From: Isoetes taiwanensis
Taxonomy: Eukaryota > Streptophyta > Lycopodiopsida > Isoetales > Isoetaceae
Length of the DNA stretch: 64,000 nt
Assembly (NCBI GenBank): GCA_021234155.1
Contig: JAJEKV010000156.1
Coordinates: 1,186,232-1,250,231, forward strand
Reading direction: 5' to 3'
Shown here: in pieces, positions 43,625 through 54,122 of the stretch
How positions within the stretch are numbered: position 1 is the stretch's first letter
Layout: each line of letters begins with the position of its first letter
The notes under the pieces: generated by a model
Database searches by the model: none
Told to the model about the DNA's origin: nothing
Seen by the model: the letters and a program-made list of their open reading frames with translations, nothing else
Program-made: the position numbers and the translations under genes

Positions 43625-45430
43625 GTTGGATATTCGATTAGCAATCCTACGTTCTTGTAGCTTCTGAGGACAAGAATCCTTATGGAAGCTACTCGCAATG
43701 CGCGGCGTGATCTGTACTGTTGTTTCATAGATTTCAAGACGGCATATGATACGGTCCCTCGGGACCTATTGTGGCAGCATTTGCAGGCGCTGCATGCCCC
43801 ACATGACTTACAAAATGTCATCTATAGACTCTATGATGGGATATATCTTTGCATTGCCGCATCGGATCAATGAAGTTGCTAGCACCATAGGGGTTAAAAC
43901 AGGGGATGTCCGTTATCTCCAACGCAGCTCTTTGGTCTCTACATTGACAAGTTGGAGACCGGATGCAAGAACATGGGGCAAAGGGGCCCGCAGCCTACCG
44001 TACGAGGCATACAAATATAAGGCAATTGCTCTATGCGATCGATGTAGACTTGCTATCCCATACTGACCGTGAGTATGCAGGCAAAGATTTGGACGCTCTT
44101 AGTGGGTTATGTGACACAACAGAATGACGGTGAACCCTGCAGAAAACTAAGCTCCCCGGCAGTCCTCTCCTCGCAGCATGATATCCCAGATCTCTATTAC
44201 AGAGGATAGAAGGTGGATGTTGTAAGGACCTTCAAGTATCTGGGAATCGACTTTTGCGCTAGCATGTTATGGGATGACTATGTGGAAAGACGGGTCAGTA
44301 GCGGGATGGAAAGCCCTATATGCTATCGTAAATAGCCGCTACGTAATAGACCTATATGACCGGGCACGTAGAGCACACCCGCTCGTAGCACCGTTGAACC
44401 AAAGATTGTTGTATGGGGTAGAGGTCCGGGGTCCAAAGAATTAGCAAGAACACCCCGGGATAAGCTAGAGAGGGTGCAAAAGGCCTTCTTAACATACGTA
44501 CCTAGGTATCAAGGACACGGTGCCTTATCGATTTTGCTATATGAGACTGGGTTCGCCCCCGCAACATTCCGCTATCTTGTGAGACATCTTGCATATTTCC
44601 ACAAGGTCACCAGCATGGATGCACAACGTCTTCCCCCGAGGGCTTTGTTATTGGCACAAGAGCCACAACGACTGAAGAGGGTATGGCAAGAGCACTGTCA
44701 GGGGTGGTTCGCAACGTGGTCTATAGACTACCAGCAGATTGTGGCTATGCCGATGCCCAGGGACAGGCTGCACACCTGAATGAGCGCTTTGTCACCACTC
44801 GGGATGCGACCACCACGTGCAAAGCCTAAAAAACAGAAGCACTACCACACGCAGTTAATCCAATAATGAACATGGCCCACACCAAGTATTTGAAAGCGCA
44901 TATATCTATGAAGAAAACGAAGAGCTATTGCCTCCGGGAGGACGGGTCCCATCATCTCGTAAATTGAAATAGGTCGTTGGACTACGATGGAGGGCGAGAA
45001 TCCCCCAAAGATGAGAGAGAATATGCCGTGTTGCCACATGCGGACAGTAGAGGATGAGCACCATGCTCTGCAAGAGTGTCCAGCATATACGCATATCCGA
45101 GCAACACATGCTGATCTTAGATGCTCTGCGGCACCGCTGCATCAATTGCTGGCATCGCCAATGGTTGCACGTCTCGCATCCTACATTTTGCAAGTCTCTA
45201 CCGTCAGAGAATCCCTTACAAGACAAGGGATCTGAGAGCCTACTACCAGGGTTTTTCCTCCCATGTGGGGGTTTTTTCATCCCAGTAGTAGGGACACATT
45301 GTATAGTAGCATTTGTCTTTTTGGTGTGGTTTTATCTGCTTTGTGTACTGCATATACCGTCTCATAGGTCAAGTTTGGCCTCCGCGGACGTTAAAATATA
45401 CTTCCTTCCTTCCTTCCTTCCTTCCTTATT
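43625..45430 (+). pseudogene. LINE reverse transcriptase, family B, decayed, (CCTT)n tail
   Basis: Starts inside RT: DLYCCFIDFKTAYDTVPRDL (43715) is the F-D-K-A-F-D motif region. The GVK-GCPLSPT motif and FGLYIDKLE follow in shifted frames near 43890-43960. The catalytic YADD is now YAID (near 44030). Then come VRTFKYLGIDF (44228), a linker frame (44474-44779, QKAFLTYVPRYQGHGALSILL) and a zinc-binding-like end (EDEHHALQECPAY, about 45050). The 3' region ends in CCTT repeats (about 45400-45428) instead of poly(A). At least five frame changes or stops. The 5' part is missing. Confidence 0.75.
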
Positions 45431-45504
45431 TAATGACTCACTTGCTGGCAATGGAAACACTTGCATTCTCGAGACAATTTCTACCTTAACTTTTATGCTT
45501 CAGA

Positions 45505-46030
45505 TTGGCCTTGCCAACCATTGATACTTTTCAAAGTCAACTATTTTCAACTCTTTGCCGACGATTATCAATTCGACTCCAATCTAAATCATCATTCATA
45601 CGCTTCTTCCATGTTGTGTTCATTACATCCTCCTTATATTTGGCAGCCCTAATTGCTTCTCCTAGTCTAGAATATGTAACAGCTCCGATTAAAACAGACA
45701 GCTCTGGCTTCAAACCCTTGATATACTTATCTGCTAATTGTTTTGGCTCAAACGAAGGTCCATCAGGCTACAACTACTAAAACTTTAATGTATAGTCTTC
45801 CCAACTGATTTCGATTGTAACAAATTCAAGAAATCGTTCATCTTTGCCAATTTGTATCCTACATGCAAGTAATGCAATTGGAAAGCTTTTCGAAAAACAT
45901 CCCAATCGATGTCTCCAAAAGTAAGTGTGTTTTCTCATAGTTGTCCCACTAGATCTTGGCGAAACTGATAAGCAACAAATCCACAATGATAGCTTTTTGC
46001 TTCTTCGGCGTTTTCTTTGCACTGAAATAA
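45505..46030 (-). pseudogene. LTR-retrotransposon gag fragment
   Basis: Minus-strand pieces in changing frames: FGDIDWDVFRKAF (about 45910), then SFEPKQLADKYIKGLKPELS and SRLGEAIRAAKYKED (about 45640-45750). The F..GL.P.L...V....T...A...A pattern is a Ty3/gypsy capsid. It is not part of the element at 27931. No LTR found. Confidence 0.5.
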
Positions 46031-46235
46031 AATTCAATACAATTCTTGCACGTTTCTTGCACGTTTTGCTACTTCATTTACCAGGTTTTAAATGTCTACC
46101 TTCCATGCAATTTTTAAAATATAATTTCTTTTCTAATTGAAGTATACTTGTTGGCATGTATGCTAAATGTAACATCATTTGAGATGCACATCGAGTATCG
46201 AATATTTGACATAATGTCATTTTATGATTTGAATT

Positions 46236-46560
46236 TATGGACCATAATCATTTCAAGGCATGCTCTGCGAGGCAAAAGTAGTGAAGCTATAAGTGTCTTT
46301 GAAAAGATGACGATCTTCACCATATAAATTTTGGACTTATTGTAGGTATCTGCATTGGCCACTCTTTCATAGGCACATACGTTAAATGTGGCAGCATTGT
46401 AAATGCCTGCCAGGTCTTTGACGAAATGCAAGCTCGAGATATTATTTCATGGAATGCCATGATGTAACCTTCTTTTCAATTCTGATAGCATGTACTCAAG
46501 GATGTCAGTGTTGCCATTTCTTGTTTGACAACATGTCTCACATTCATCAAATCTCCCAGG
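46236..46560 (+). pseudogene. PPR (PLS-type) fragment interrupted by a LINE
   Basis: Plus-strand units in changing frames: LWTIIISRHALRGKSSEAIS then VFEKM (an L-type unit), SFIGTYVKCGSIVNACQVFD then EMQARDIISWNAM (a P/L unit boundary, typical DVVSWNAM motif), and VTFFSILIACTQG ending near 46559. PPR proteins bind organelle RNA for editing or processing. The copy is broken by stops, and the sequence beyond 46590 is the LINE insertion. Confidence 0.65.
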
Positions 46561-46590
46561 TTAGTGTTTCAGCTCTATTCAAAAGATTTT

Positions 46591-48254
46591 TTTTTTTTTT
46601 TTTTGAAGGACGGGAGCCAAAAAGTTTATTAATCAGATAAAAAGTACAAAATTTACATGTCTCATCTAACTGTGTAAGCACAAAAAGATGCCATAGGAGC
46701 AGAGCCTGGAGCACAATGTACTTACTCCAGAATAGGAGAGATAAGAATCAATTCGAAGATACTGAATCCAGATGCGTTCCATCATTTCTAGTCAAGGGAG
46801 GAACACTCATAGGCTGTCAATACCTTTTTCTGGGCCACCGTAATAACACCGCGTACAGAAGAATTAATGATCTGAAAGATGTGGTGTCTGCGACGCTCCG
46901 ATATCGACCATAGGAGCCAACCGGAACCAAGATGGAATGCCCTTTGTTTAGCTGGAGGCCATGCATTGGGATAGGACGCCAAGAGGATGCATCGGCAGTC
47001 CAATGTACTGTTGAACAAACCTTGTACCCAGGTCCATACTGGTTGAACCTCAGGACAATCAAAGAGACAATGCTCAAGAGTCTCAACATCCGAAAGACAG
47101 AGTGGGCATACTGCAGATATGCGAGGATCATAGCGATGTCGGAAGGCATTAACCCGCAGACACCTGTGGATAACCTGCCACCACAGTACAGAGACTTTAG
47201 GGTGGAGCAACCTATCCCAAAGCCATCGCCATGTACGACACAAAGTGAGCTGTGGAACCTGTAGGTGCCACCCATCTGGCAACTGGAAGGGCTGTGGTGC
47301 TAAAAGAAGGCGATATATTGATCTGACAAAGTGCTTGGCTTTGTGAATATTTTCATGACAGTCCCATGGCACCCTTTCAGCAACACCAACTTGCACTATA
47401 AGAGACAAATTTTCTGTGACCTTCTCCCATAGAGATACATCCCAATGAGAGAGCAAGAATTTTGCCTGAAATTCAGGCCAAGACAGTAGGCGACCCGCAT
47501 CATACCATGCTTGAATAGAGACAACACCTGCAAGAACCCATCGTCTCTGTGTAAGGGGATGAACTGATGCTGCCAATGGAGGTGCTGAGGGGTCTAGAGG
47601 CAGTAGGTTGTGGATAGAGGGGCAAGGCCAAAAAAGATGTCTGACCGTCTCCCATGCTGTCAACAAGCCACGCAAAAATGGAGAAGCACTTGGAAAAGGC
47701 TGCAGAGCCTGAAATAAAGCCCAAGGTAGGACTGGTTTGACAGCCTTCTTGCCTAGAGGGGTATAGTGACCAAGAGCTTGTTTAAGAAGGCGTGAACCAG
47801 GAGAGTCATCCTCACCATTCAGGAGTCTCCAAATGAACTTTGAAATAAGCACTTTGCTCTGCAGTAAGAAGTCCATCATACCCAGACCACCTGCCCACTT
47901 TGAGAGGATGCACTTCGACCAAGCCACCTTAACCACACCACCTTCCTCAGTACCCGCCCAAATAAAGTTCCGAACTATTGCAATGAGCTCACACACTTTG
48001 ATCTGTGGGGCTAGCAGTAAGGATGCCATATAAACATAAGTGGGTACTACTAAGGACTTACTTGGCCACTGTAATGCGACCCGCAAGAGACAACTTAGCG
48101 GTGGACCACCAGAACAAGTGCTTCTCCAAACCCTTAATAATCTCCTCCCATGCAGCTCCCATAGTAACATGGATGCCAACTGGAATCCCCAACAACTTGA
48201 TGGCTTGTCCATGCGCAAGTAATTTCCATGGATAATCGTGAACACATGCCGGAG
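46591..48254 (-). mobile_element. 5'-truncated LINE with poly(A) and 16-bp TSD, family C
   Basis: Identical 16-bp copies of CTATTCAAAAGATTTT lie at 46575-46590 and 48255-48270. A run of T (46591-46604) is the minus-strand poly(A) tail. The 1664-bp insert contains the C-terminal half of ORF2. This is a clean target-primed insertion, 5' truncated. Confidence 0.9.
46788..48245 (-). pseudogene. LINE ORF2 C-terminal half with zf-RVT domain, one frameshift
   Basis: A 485-codon frame covers most of it. The first part (about 48245-48070) is in the wrong frame. The right frame there reads LLGIPVG, WSTAKLSLAGR, and joins near 48065 with SLVVPTYVYMASLL, so one shift is needed. It then reads normally: FIWAG, KWAGGLGMMDF (the GGLG motif), a Trp-rich region and the zinc-binding CPLC with H-x4-C (HCLFDC, about 47060). 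It differs from the LINE at 1-1642, so a separate family. Confidence 0.85.
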
Positions 48255-48290
48255 CTATTCAAAAGATTTTACCCGTTTTAGCCGTGAAGT

Positions 48291-48526
48291 CAAGGGGGAT
48301 TCACTGTAAGTGCCATACAATGTGCCTGAGTGACTTGTAGGGGGGTTTTTTCGACCCATTTCCATACGTATACGTAAGAGGTAGGGGGGTTTTTTGCCAC
48401 TACTTGGGGTAAACTTTGTACGGAAGGGGTCGAATTTGCCTTTCAAGAAATCGTATACGGGGGTGTTTTTGATCACCCTATGCACGCACATGGCATACCC
48501 CCCTTACTATAAGTGAACCCCCCGGG
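48291..48526. mobile_element. 236-bp hAT-type MITE with 8-bp TSD
   Basis: Flanked by direct CGTGAAGT (48283-48290 and 48527-48534). Ends CAAGGGGGATTCACT and, inverted, CCCGGGGGGTTCACT agree at 12 of 15 positions; inner GTAAG and GCATAC words are also inverted. Inside are two GTAGGGGGGTTTTTT segments. No coding. It lies 20 bp to the right of the LINE's TSD. Confidence 0.75.
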
Positions 48527-48534
48527 CGTGAAGT

Positions 48535-49744
48535 TATTATGAGATCTGGTTTTAAAAGACATTCTGGATCCAGATCTGGGAGGTAGTATTGTCTTTATGA
48601 GCCCATTAGACCATTGCCAGCTAAGGTTCTTTTTATTTCTCTGTTTGATGCGCAAAGCGGTATTGATAAGAATTAGCATAGACTAGAGCACTAAAGTGTT
48701 TGATCTTATTTCTATTTATAATCTGATCTTCCAACTTTGGTAGAATCAAGGCATATAGTTAGGCATCTTAACCATATCTGCTAGATAGTTTACCTGCTGC
48801 ACAAGGTGGGGATCTCTGGCGTTAGGACTAGCACTGTGAGTGGTGGATGCTAAATATATGAGCCATAGAAGGCCTCATGTGAACTTGTATTCTTTTCAAA
48901 CTTCAGAACCATTAATGCGCCCCTTGCCTTTTAACAGTGTTCAAGAAATACAATCTTTCATGGTTTCCCATTTACTGGGACATTTTAACTGCAAAACTGA
49001 GACTGCTCCACAATAACCAAATAGTAATACAACAACGTTCTTCTTTCACTATGTTGCAGTACTCCAGTTTGGGTATTTGTTGCACTAGCTAAATGTCAGT
49101 TAAATTGCAAATAGAACTAACATTTTGCATACCATAGGGGATTTTGACTACTTTATCACAGACTGATGGCCGCTATTTATATGATTATGCAACTATCCCA
49201 TTTCTTGGCAAACTGTTAAAGGTAAAGCATTATGTATCATCTAGTGTAATTTATAATTACTTGTCTGTATTTTTATATGTTGTGTAAATTCCAATGGCGT
49301 CTTGTGTACCGAATTGTTGTTGCAGCTTATTATCTCTGCATTCTTGCTTTGGAAAGAATGCAAAAGTTCTCCAACAATCAAAATGATTGTAGACTGGAAA
49401 AGCACACGGCTGTACACGGTTCCATCCATCATTTATCTCATTCACAACAATGTACAATTTGCAACTCTCACATATGTGGACATATCACCATACCAGATTA
49501 TGGAAAATCTTAAAATTATTACAACTGGCATCTTATTTCGGTAAGACAATATTATAGTGAGATACCAATACCGAAATATAGTACCTAGTTTGATCTGACA
49601 TTTGGGCATCTGTCTTGTAGGGCCTTTTTAAAAAAGAGGCTTTCAAATTTGCAGTGGATGGCTATAATTTTGTTGGCACTTGGAACAATACAAGCTAGGA
49701 CAAAGGATGAATTTGTGAGTGAGCTTTTCTTTTCATAATATGAA
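48535..49744. other. No gene recognised
   Basis: Short frames at 49241-49544 on both strands overlap and show no domain. Possibly non-coding remains of the UGT gene further right, but I cannot show it. Confidence 0.4.
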
Positions 49745-50636
49745 GACCTTGTGGCATAGTTGGCATAGAACGGCGTTCTATGCCATCAGAACGGAAGAAT
49801 GCCGTGTTGAGACAGCACCCGTGCTACCGTGCCGTAAACAGCATAAAAAGTTTGGGTCTTCTGTTGTTGGCAAGAACGCCGTGCAGAACGGCCGTTCTGC
49901 CCCAAAATCTACCGTTCTCAGGGCAAAGAACACCAAATTTACAATTGCCGCCAAAATTGAATGCAGGTCGACCGTTTGCTCCTGATTCTTTGGGAAGAAT
50001 TTGCTCCCTCCTTCTATAATTGGACCTGATAGCATTTGCTGGCACCAAGACTTCCGCATCTGCATGTATTGCTCGAGTTTCGCGGCCTGAATATTATTTG
50101 CAAACTTCTATTAACAGTAAAAGCAAACCGATCAAACCGGGCCATTCCTGAGCAAGCAAACCGGGCCATAGAGCAAGCAAACAGGGCCATTCCTGCTATG
50201 AGCAAACTTGCGGTAAGCTGGAGCAAACTCAATCGTTTTCTCAGATCTTTATATATCAGGGTTCTATATATTAGGGTTAGGCATAGGGATTTCGATATTG
50301 AGCACAGGGATTTTGATATTGAGCAAATTTTATATGTTTAGGCTTATTGCATAACAAAATCTCTTTTTATTGTACATCTATTTATTTATGATGTAAGATA
50401 TGCATTGTTTAACTATATTCAAGCTTTTTATACAGTTTGAGAGTTTGTTGTTACAAATTAACATGTTTAGAGGTTATATTATGAAAGATTTCAATGTTTC
50501 TGATCATTTTAACTAGTTTTTTAAACAATGTCGTTCCGCTCCGTTCCGTTCTGTGCAAATGAGCTAGCCGTACCCGTTCTTTGAGGCTTGCCGTTCCTAA
50601 AACTGTTCCGTTCTATGCCAAGTATGCCTTGAGGTC
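49745..50636. mobile_element. 892-bp TIR element with GAACGG subterminal repeats
   Basis: Ends pair as GACCT..GGCATAGTTGGCATAGAACGG on the left and GACCTCAAGGCATACTTGG.. (inverted, 50636 leftwards) on the right, about 29 bp with five mismatches. GAACGG or its complement CCGTTC occurs at least eight times within 160 bp of the ends (49767, 49789, 49896, 49911 and 50532-50610). Internal tandem words AGCAAACxGGGCCATT occur at 50134-50190. It looks like a non-autonomous hAT, but no clear TSD was found. Confidence 0.55.
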
Positions 50637-50645
50637 CCAAAATCA

Positions 50646-51110
50646 GAGCATGATATACACCTTCATCCTCTTGCATTCAACTGGCGTCCTCTTCCTACCG
50701 GATCTGATCATCATGTTTTGTACAATTTGGCATCTTATCGCAGTGCAATGCTGGAGGAATCCTTCCAGAAGCAACTGGAGGATCTGGTAACAGGATTGAG
50801 TCCCAAAGTCTCCCTTATTCTCTCAGACTATTTTATGTCTGTTACACAAAAAGCGGCAGCAAAGTGCAAAGTAGAGAGAGTGTTACTCTGGTATGGATCT
50901 GCTTGTTGTTTCAGAAGTTTCCTCTGCACTCCCTTTTGACTGCTCTATGCGCAAGGACAACAGAGACGTTAGTGTCATGCTAGCCATTTTCAGGCAATGA
51001 TGAGCATTTTGAAGCTGTCTATGGCCGATGCAATAATACTTTTTCACCAACAACTTGACCTTAGCAGATCGAGTGTGCTTGGAGCACTGACTCTCTATGG
51101 CAAACTCTAA
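50646..51110 (+). pseudogene. UDP-glycosyltransferase (UGT, family 1) N-domain fragment
   Basis: One frame from 50646 to the stop at 50937-50939 reads HDIHLHPLAFNWRPLPTGS, then FQKQLEDLVTGLSPKVSLIL, SDYFMSVTQ and VLLWYGSACC. This is the usual plant UGT order around residues 60-150 (acceptor-domain strand SxIISDxF.xWTQ.VA, then V.xWxxSA). A later piece near 51005-51060 (MADAIILFHQQLDL) fits the next block. The UDP-sugar-binding PSPG box is absent, and the N-terminal start is missing, probably cut by the element to the left. Not functional. Confidence 0.6.
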
Positions 51111-51773
51111 TGCGCATCGCAGACCAGCCTTGTCCAGATAAGCATTTTTTGTTTTTCATGCTTTTATTTTGATAAAACATGCTTAAGAATTTCTCCTTCC
51201 CTTCGATTATGTAGTTTGAGTTTATGCTTTTGTATTAATGTGCAAGGTTGCTGATACACCATGGTTAATCTACTGGTCTGTAGTTTGAGTTTATCCTTTT
51301 GTATTAATGTGCATCATTGCTGATATCCCATTGTTAATCTACTAGTCCCATTTATGTGATTAGATTGCAGATATCCTTAACAATAACCTCTGCAGACAGA
51401 TTTTCATCAGCAAGTATTGGCTCATGAAATTTTAAAGTGTGAAACATATATAACTCCTGGCTAGAATCGTCAAAGACGAGTAAGTAAAGTTGCGAGGCTA
51501 AATACTTCTCAAGGCGTAGCTCGCGGTTTCAGATGCTAGAATACAATGCCTTCAACAATTGATCAAGACAATTAACAGACAGGTTCTTTTATGGTTTGGA
51601 TGACACATTTAGTCCTTTTCCAGGTTGCTTCCATGCCAACTCAAGCAGCATTATGAGTCTTTTTGAGTTGGCAAATCTTTCAATATGTCCAGTTATGGTT
51701 TCCAAACAAACTTCCCTCATAAGAATTGTGCCTCGCGAATCTCGGAGGATGACTGGGCGCTCGACCTGGCGCC
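51111..51773. other. No gene seen
   Basis: Contains an imperfect pair of TTTGAGTTTATxCTTTTGTATTAATGTGCA-type segments (51216-51247, 51282-51313). The LINE's 5' border must lie somewhere between here and 52160, but I cannot place it. Confidence 0.4.
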
Positions 51774-52148
51774 TTGGGAATAGCGCCAGGGTGCTCGATG
51801 GATGAGGCAGAGGCAACCTCTGCTATTCTCCAAGGCTTAACCCCAGGCCTAATCCTGTCACCTCAAGCTAATTTCATTATTAGTCTGTGGGTTGCAGAAG
51901 CTAGAAGCAGTAGAATTACAGTAGGACCCTTCAGATTTAGATCTTGTAGTGATACAGACGTGTTGTGTGTGATCTCCTTCTCAGAGGAAGGAAAAATTCT
52001 CATTCGCGACCTTAATTCCTCTGGCTTTCTTGAAACGGTGGTGAGAAACCACAGTTTCTTGGAAAATTTGCTGGTTTTGGAGTCGGAACCTCAAGTCATC
52101 AAGTTGTGTTGCAGTATTTTCCATCTTCAGACTCGCCCAGAACTTTGA
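51774..52148 (+). CDS. Small ORF upstream of LINE ORF1
   Basis: 124 codons, ending 13 bases before the ATG of ORF1, on the same strand. No recognised domain. It may be part of the LINE's 5' region (an upstream ORF that lowers ORF1 translation) or chance. Composition is not unusual. Confidence 0.3.
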   Translation: MGIAPGCSMDEAEATSAILQGLTPGLILSPQANFIISLWVAEARSSRITVGPFRFRSCSDTDVLCVISFSEEGKILIRDLNSSGFLETVVRNHSFLENLLVLESEPQVIKLCCSIFHLQTRPEL

Positions 52149-52161
52149 TTGAGTCCCGGAA

Positions 52162-53961
52162 TTGAGCTTCTTGTCCTCCAAAATGAGGCCTAAGAAAACT
52201 GTTCTCAAAGGCGAATCCTCTCGCCAAAACAGGTGGGAAGATGAGGAAGATCATAAAACTTTGGATCAAGACAATAAAGACTGGAAGATCATTCTCACTC
52301 TGGAGAAAGAAGATGACCAGGCATGGAAAAAAATGAAAGAGCTTACAGTTTCTTTTGATATCATCAGGGATCAACAGAAAGCAGCAGCGGAATGCATGGG
52401 AATCAAGAATGAAGGCCTTCTTGCTGCATGTCAAGAGGAAATCACAAGGTTAGAGAAACAATACGCTGAGGGGAAAGCTGGGGACCGAGACATGATCAAG
52501 AAGATCCAGGAGTTAGACCTTCTCCTTTACCAGATGATTAGAGTTAAAGCAGGACATTCCAAGGAAGATTGCTGCAGTTTGAAAAATCAAGCCTTCAAGA
52601 AAAGCATGACCAAACTGTTGCAAACAACTAAAGATTTAGCAGAAGATCTGGAATTGTTGGGGTGGAATTCTAAGGCCTCTTTTCGCCTGGTACGGGTCTG
52701 GGAGGCACCGGATGACCATGAAATCATAAAGTTTAAAGAAAAATTTAAGGATGACCTTTCTCTTCTGGCTGCTGCTGAACTTAAGAATATTGAGGTGAAG
52801 CACGATACTGTCATGCACGAGCTCACTCCTACAAAAGAATGCACTATTTGTGATTCAAATGGCTACTTCAATCCTCGTGATGCTGCTCAGTGTGGATGCC
52901 CGAATTGCCAAAAGATTGTAAACGTCAACTTGGATAAGCAGTCAACAAAGATCTCAGACATCAGGTTCGAGTCAAGAATTCCTACCCTGGGTAAATATGA
53001 TAAAATCAATGGTACGCTCCCCTCTTTCAAAAATGTTCTTAATTCTTCTATAGGGAAGTGTCCTTTAGGTAATATGGAGGGTAAGGATTTTGTTAAAGGC
53101 TCAGTTGTTGACCTTCATGCCATTCATGATAAAGAGGCCTATGTGAAATACTCTTCCCATGGTATTCTGGTTCATTTCCCCAAAAACTGTCCTCAGATTT
53201 ATGAAGTCAAAAGCTGGATCAATAAGAACATAAACATTCCTATTCTTTCTATCTTAAAAATGGATTCCAGAACCTTCCAAATCATTTGCAGGGATAGTAA
53301 CCATATGAAGTACATTCTAACCAGAAAAATCTCTTCTATTGCTAATTGTCCTGCCTATATTATGAAATGGAATCCTCTTTATATTCCTGGAAACTTCTCT
53401 ACCATTGCCACCACAAATTGGGTTTCTTGCCCGAATTTGCCTCTATTGTTTTGGACAAATAATCACCTTAAGGCAATTGGTGAATGTTTGGGAGAAATAA
53501 TTCATATATCCATCCCCCAAACTGATTTTCCTTCCATTTGTATTATGAAGGAAATCAACTCCAACTGGGAGAAGTTTATTGGTTCAAGAATTGATGAGGA
53601 CACCTTCCTGGATATCAAGATCAGTTATTCTAAAACCCCTATTATTGAGCCTAAAAAGGATATTTTGAATCCCAAAGGGAAAGATCCTATGTATCAAACT
53701 CAAGGAAGGAATGGGTCCCTAAAAAGGATCCGGAAAAAAAAACACAATCTTGAGAAAGGGGAATGTAGCAAGGACAATGATAGAGATGTGAAGGTAATTG
53801 TTCCAGCCCAACTTTGCATACCCTGGAAAGATCAGAAGAGTAATAACAAGATTGGCAGCAATGTGATCATTGAAGAAATTATTGAAGATACTGACATCTC
53901 TGATTTAAACAAGAATCAAGATCCAAATATCCATATTGATGATCCCTATGGGCTTATCTGA
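52162..53961 (+). CDS. LINE ORF1 (DUF4283-like RNA-binding protein), intact, 599 aa
   Basis: Open from ATG 52162 (or ATG 52180) to the stop at 53959-53961. Residues about 40-180 are charged and helical, probably coiled coil. CTICDSNGYFNPRDAAQCGC with a following CPNC (about residues 232-252) could bind zinc. From about residue 340 the DUF4283-like fold of plant L1 ORF1 is seen, with VKSWINKNINIPILSI, KWNPLY, then NLPLLFW and IGECLGEII. The C-terminus is basic then acidic. ORF1 proteins coat element RNA. A second frame at 53936-54133, rich in basic residues, overlaps its end and may be the original tail lost by a frameshift. Confidence 0.8.
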   Translation: MSFLSSKMRPKKTVLKGESSRQNRWEDEEDHKTLDQDNKDWKIILTLEKEDDQAWKKMKELTVSFDIIRDQQKAAAECMGIKNEGLLAACQEEITRLEKQYAEGKAGDRDMIKKIQELDLLLYQMIRVKAGHSKEDCCSLKNQAFKKSMTKLLQTTKDLAEDLELLGWNSKASFRLVRVWEAPDDHEIIKFKEKFKDDLSLLAAAELKNIEVKHDTVMHELTPTKECTICDSNGYFNPRDAAQCGCPNCQKIVNVNLDKQSTKISDIRFESRIPTLGKYDKINGTLPSFKNVLNSSIGKCPLGNMEGKDFVKGSVVDLHAIHDKEAYVKYSSHGILVHFPKNCPQIYEVKSWINKNINIPILSILKMDSRTFQIICRDSNHMKYILTRKISSIANCPAYIMKWNPLYIPGNFSTIATTNWVSCPNLPLLFWTNNHLKAIGECLGEIIHISIPQTDFPSICIMKEINSNWEKFIGSRIDEDTFLDIKISYSKTPIIEPKKDILNPKGKDPMYQTQGRNGSLKRIRKKKHNLEKGECSKDNDRDVKVIVPAQLCIPWKDQKSNNKIGSNVIIEEIIEDTDISDLNKNQDPNIHIDDPYGLI

Positions 53962-54122
53962 GCAGGCTTATTTAGAATATATTATTTACAAAGACCTGCA
54001 GAGGGAGGAAATGCTTCATCCATGGCAAATAGTTTCATATCACAGAAAAAAGAAAAACAGCAGAAATCAAACCCCTGAGCCATCGAGAAGAAGCTCAAGG
54101 AAATCTAAAAAAACTGATTTCT

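Noticed and set aside
44842-45280. Minus-strand frames of 65 and 124 codons
   Set aside because: Shadows of the 3' part of the family B LINE on the plus strand.
49778-50065. Frames of 74-95 codons on both strands
   Set aside because: They lie in a non-coding TIR element, mirror each other and contain no domain.
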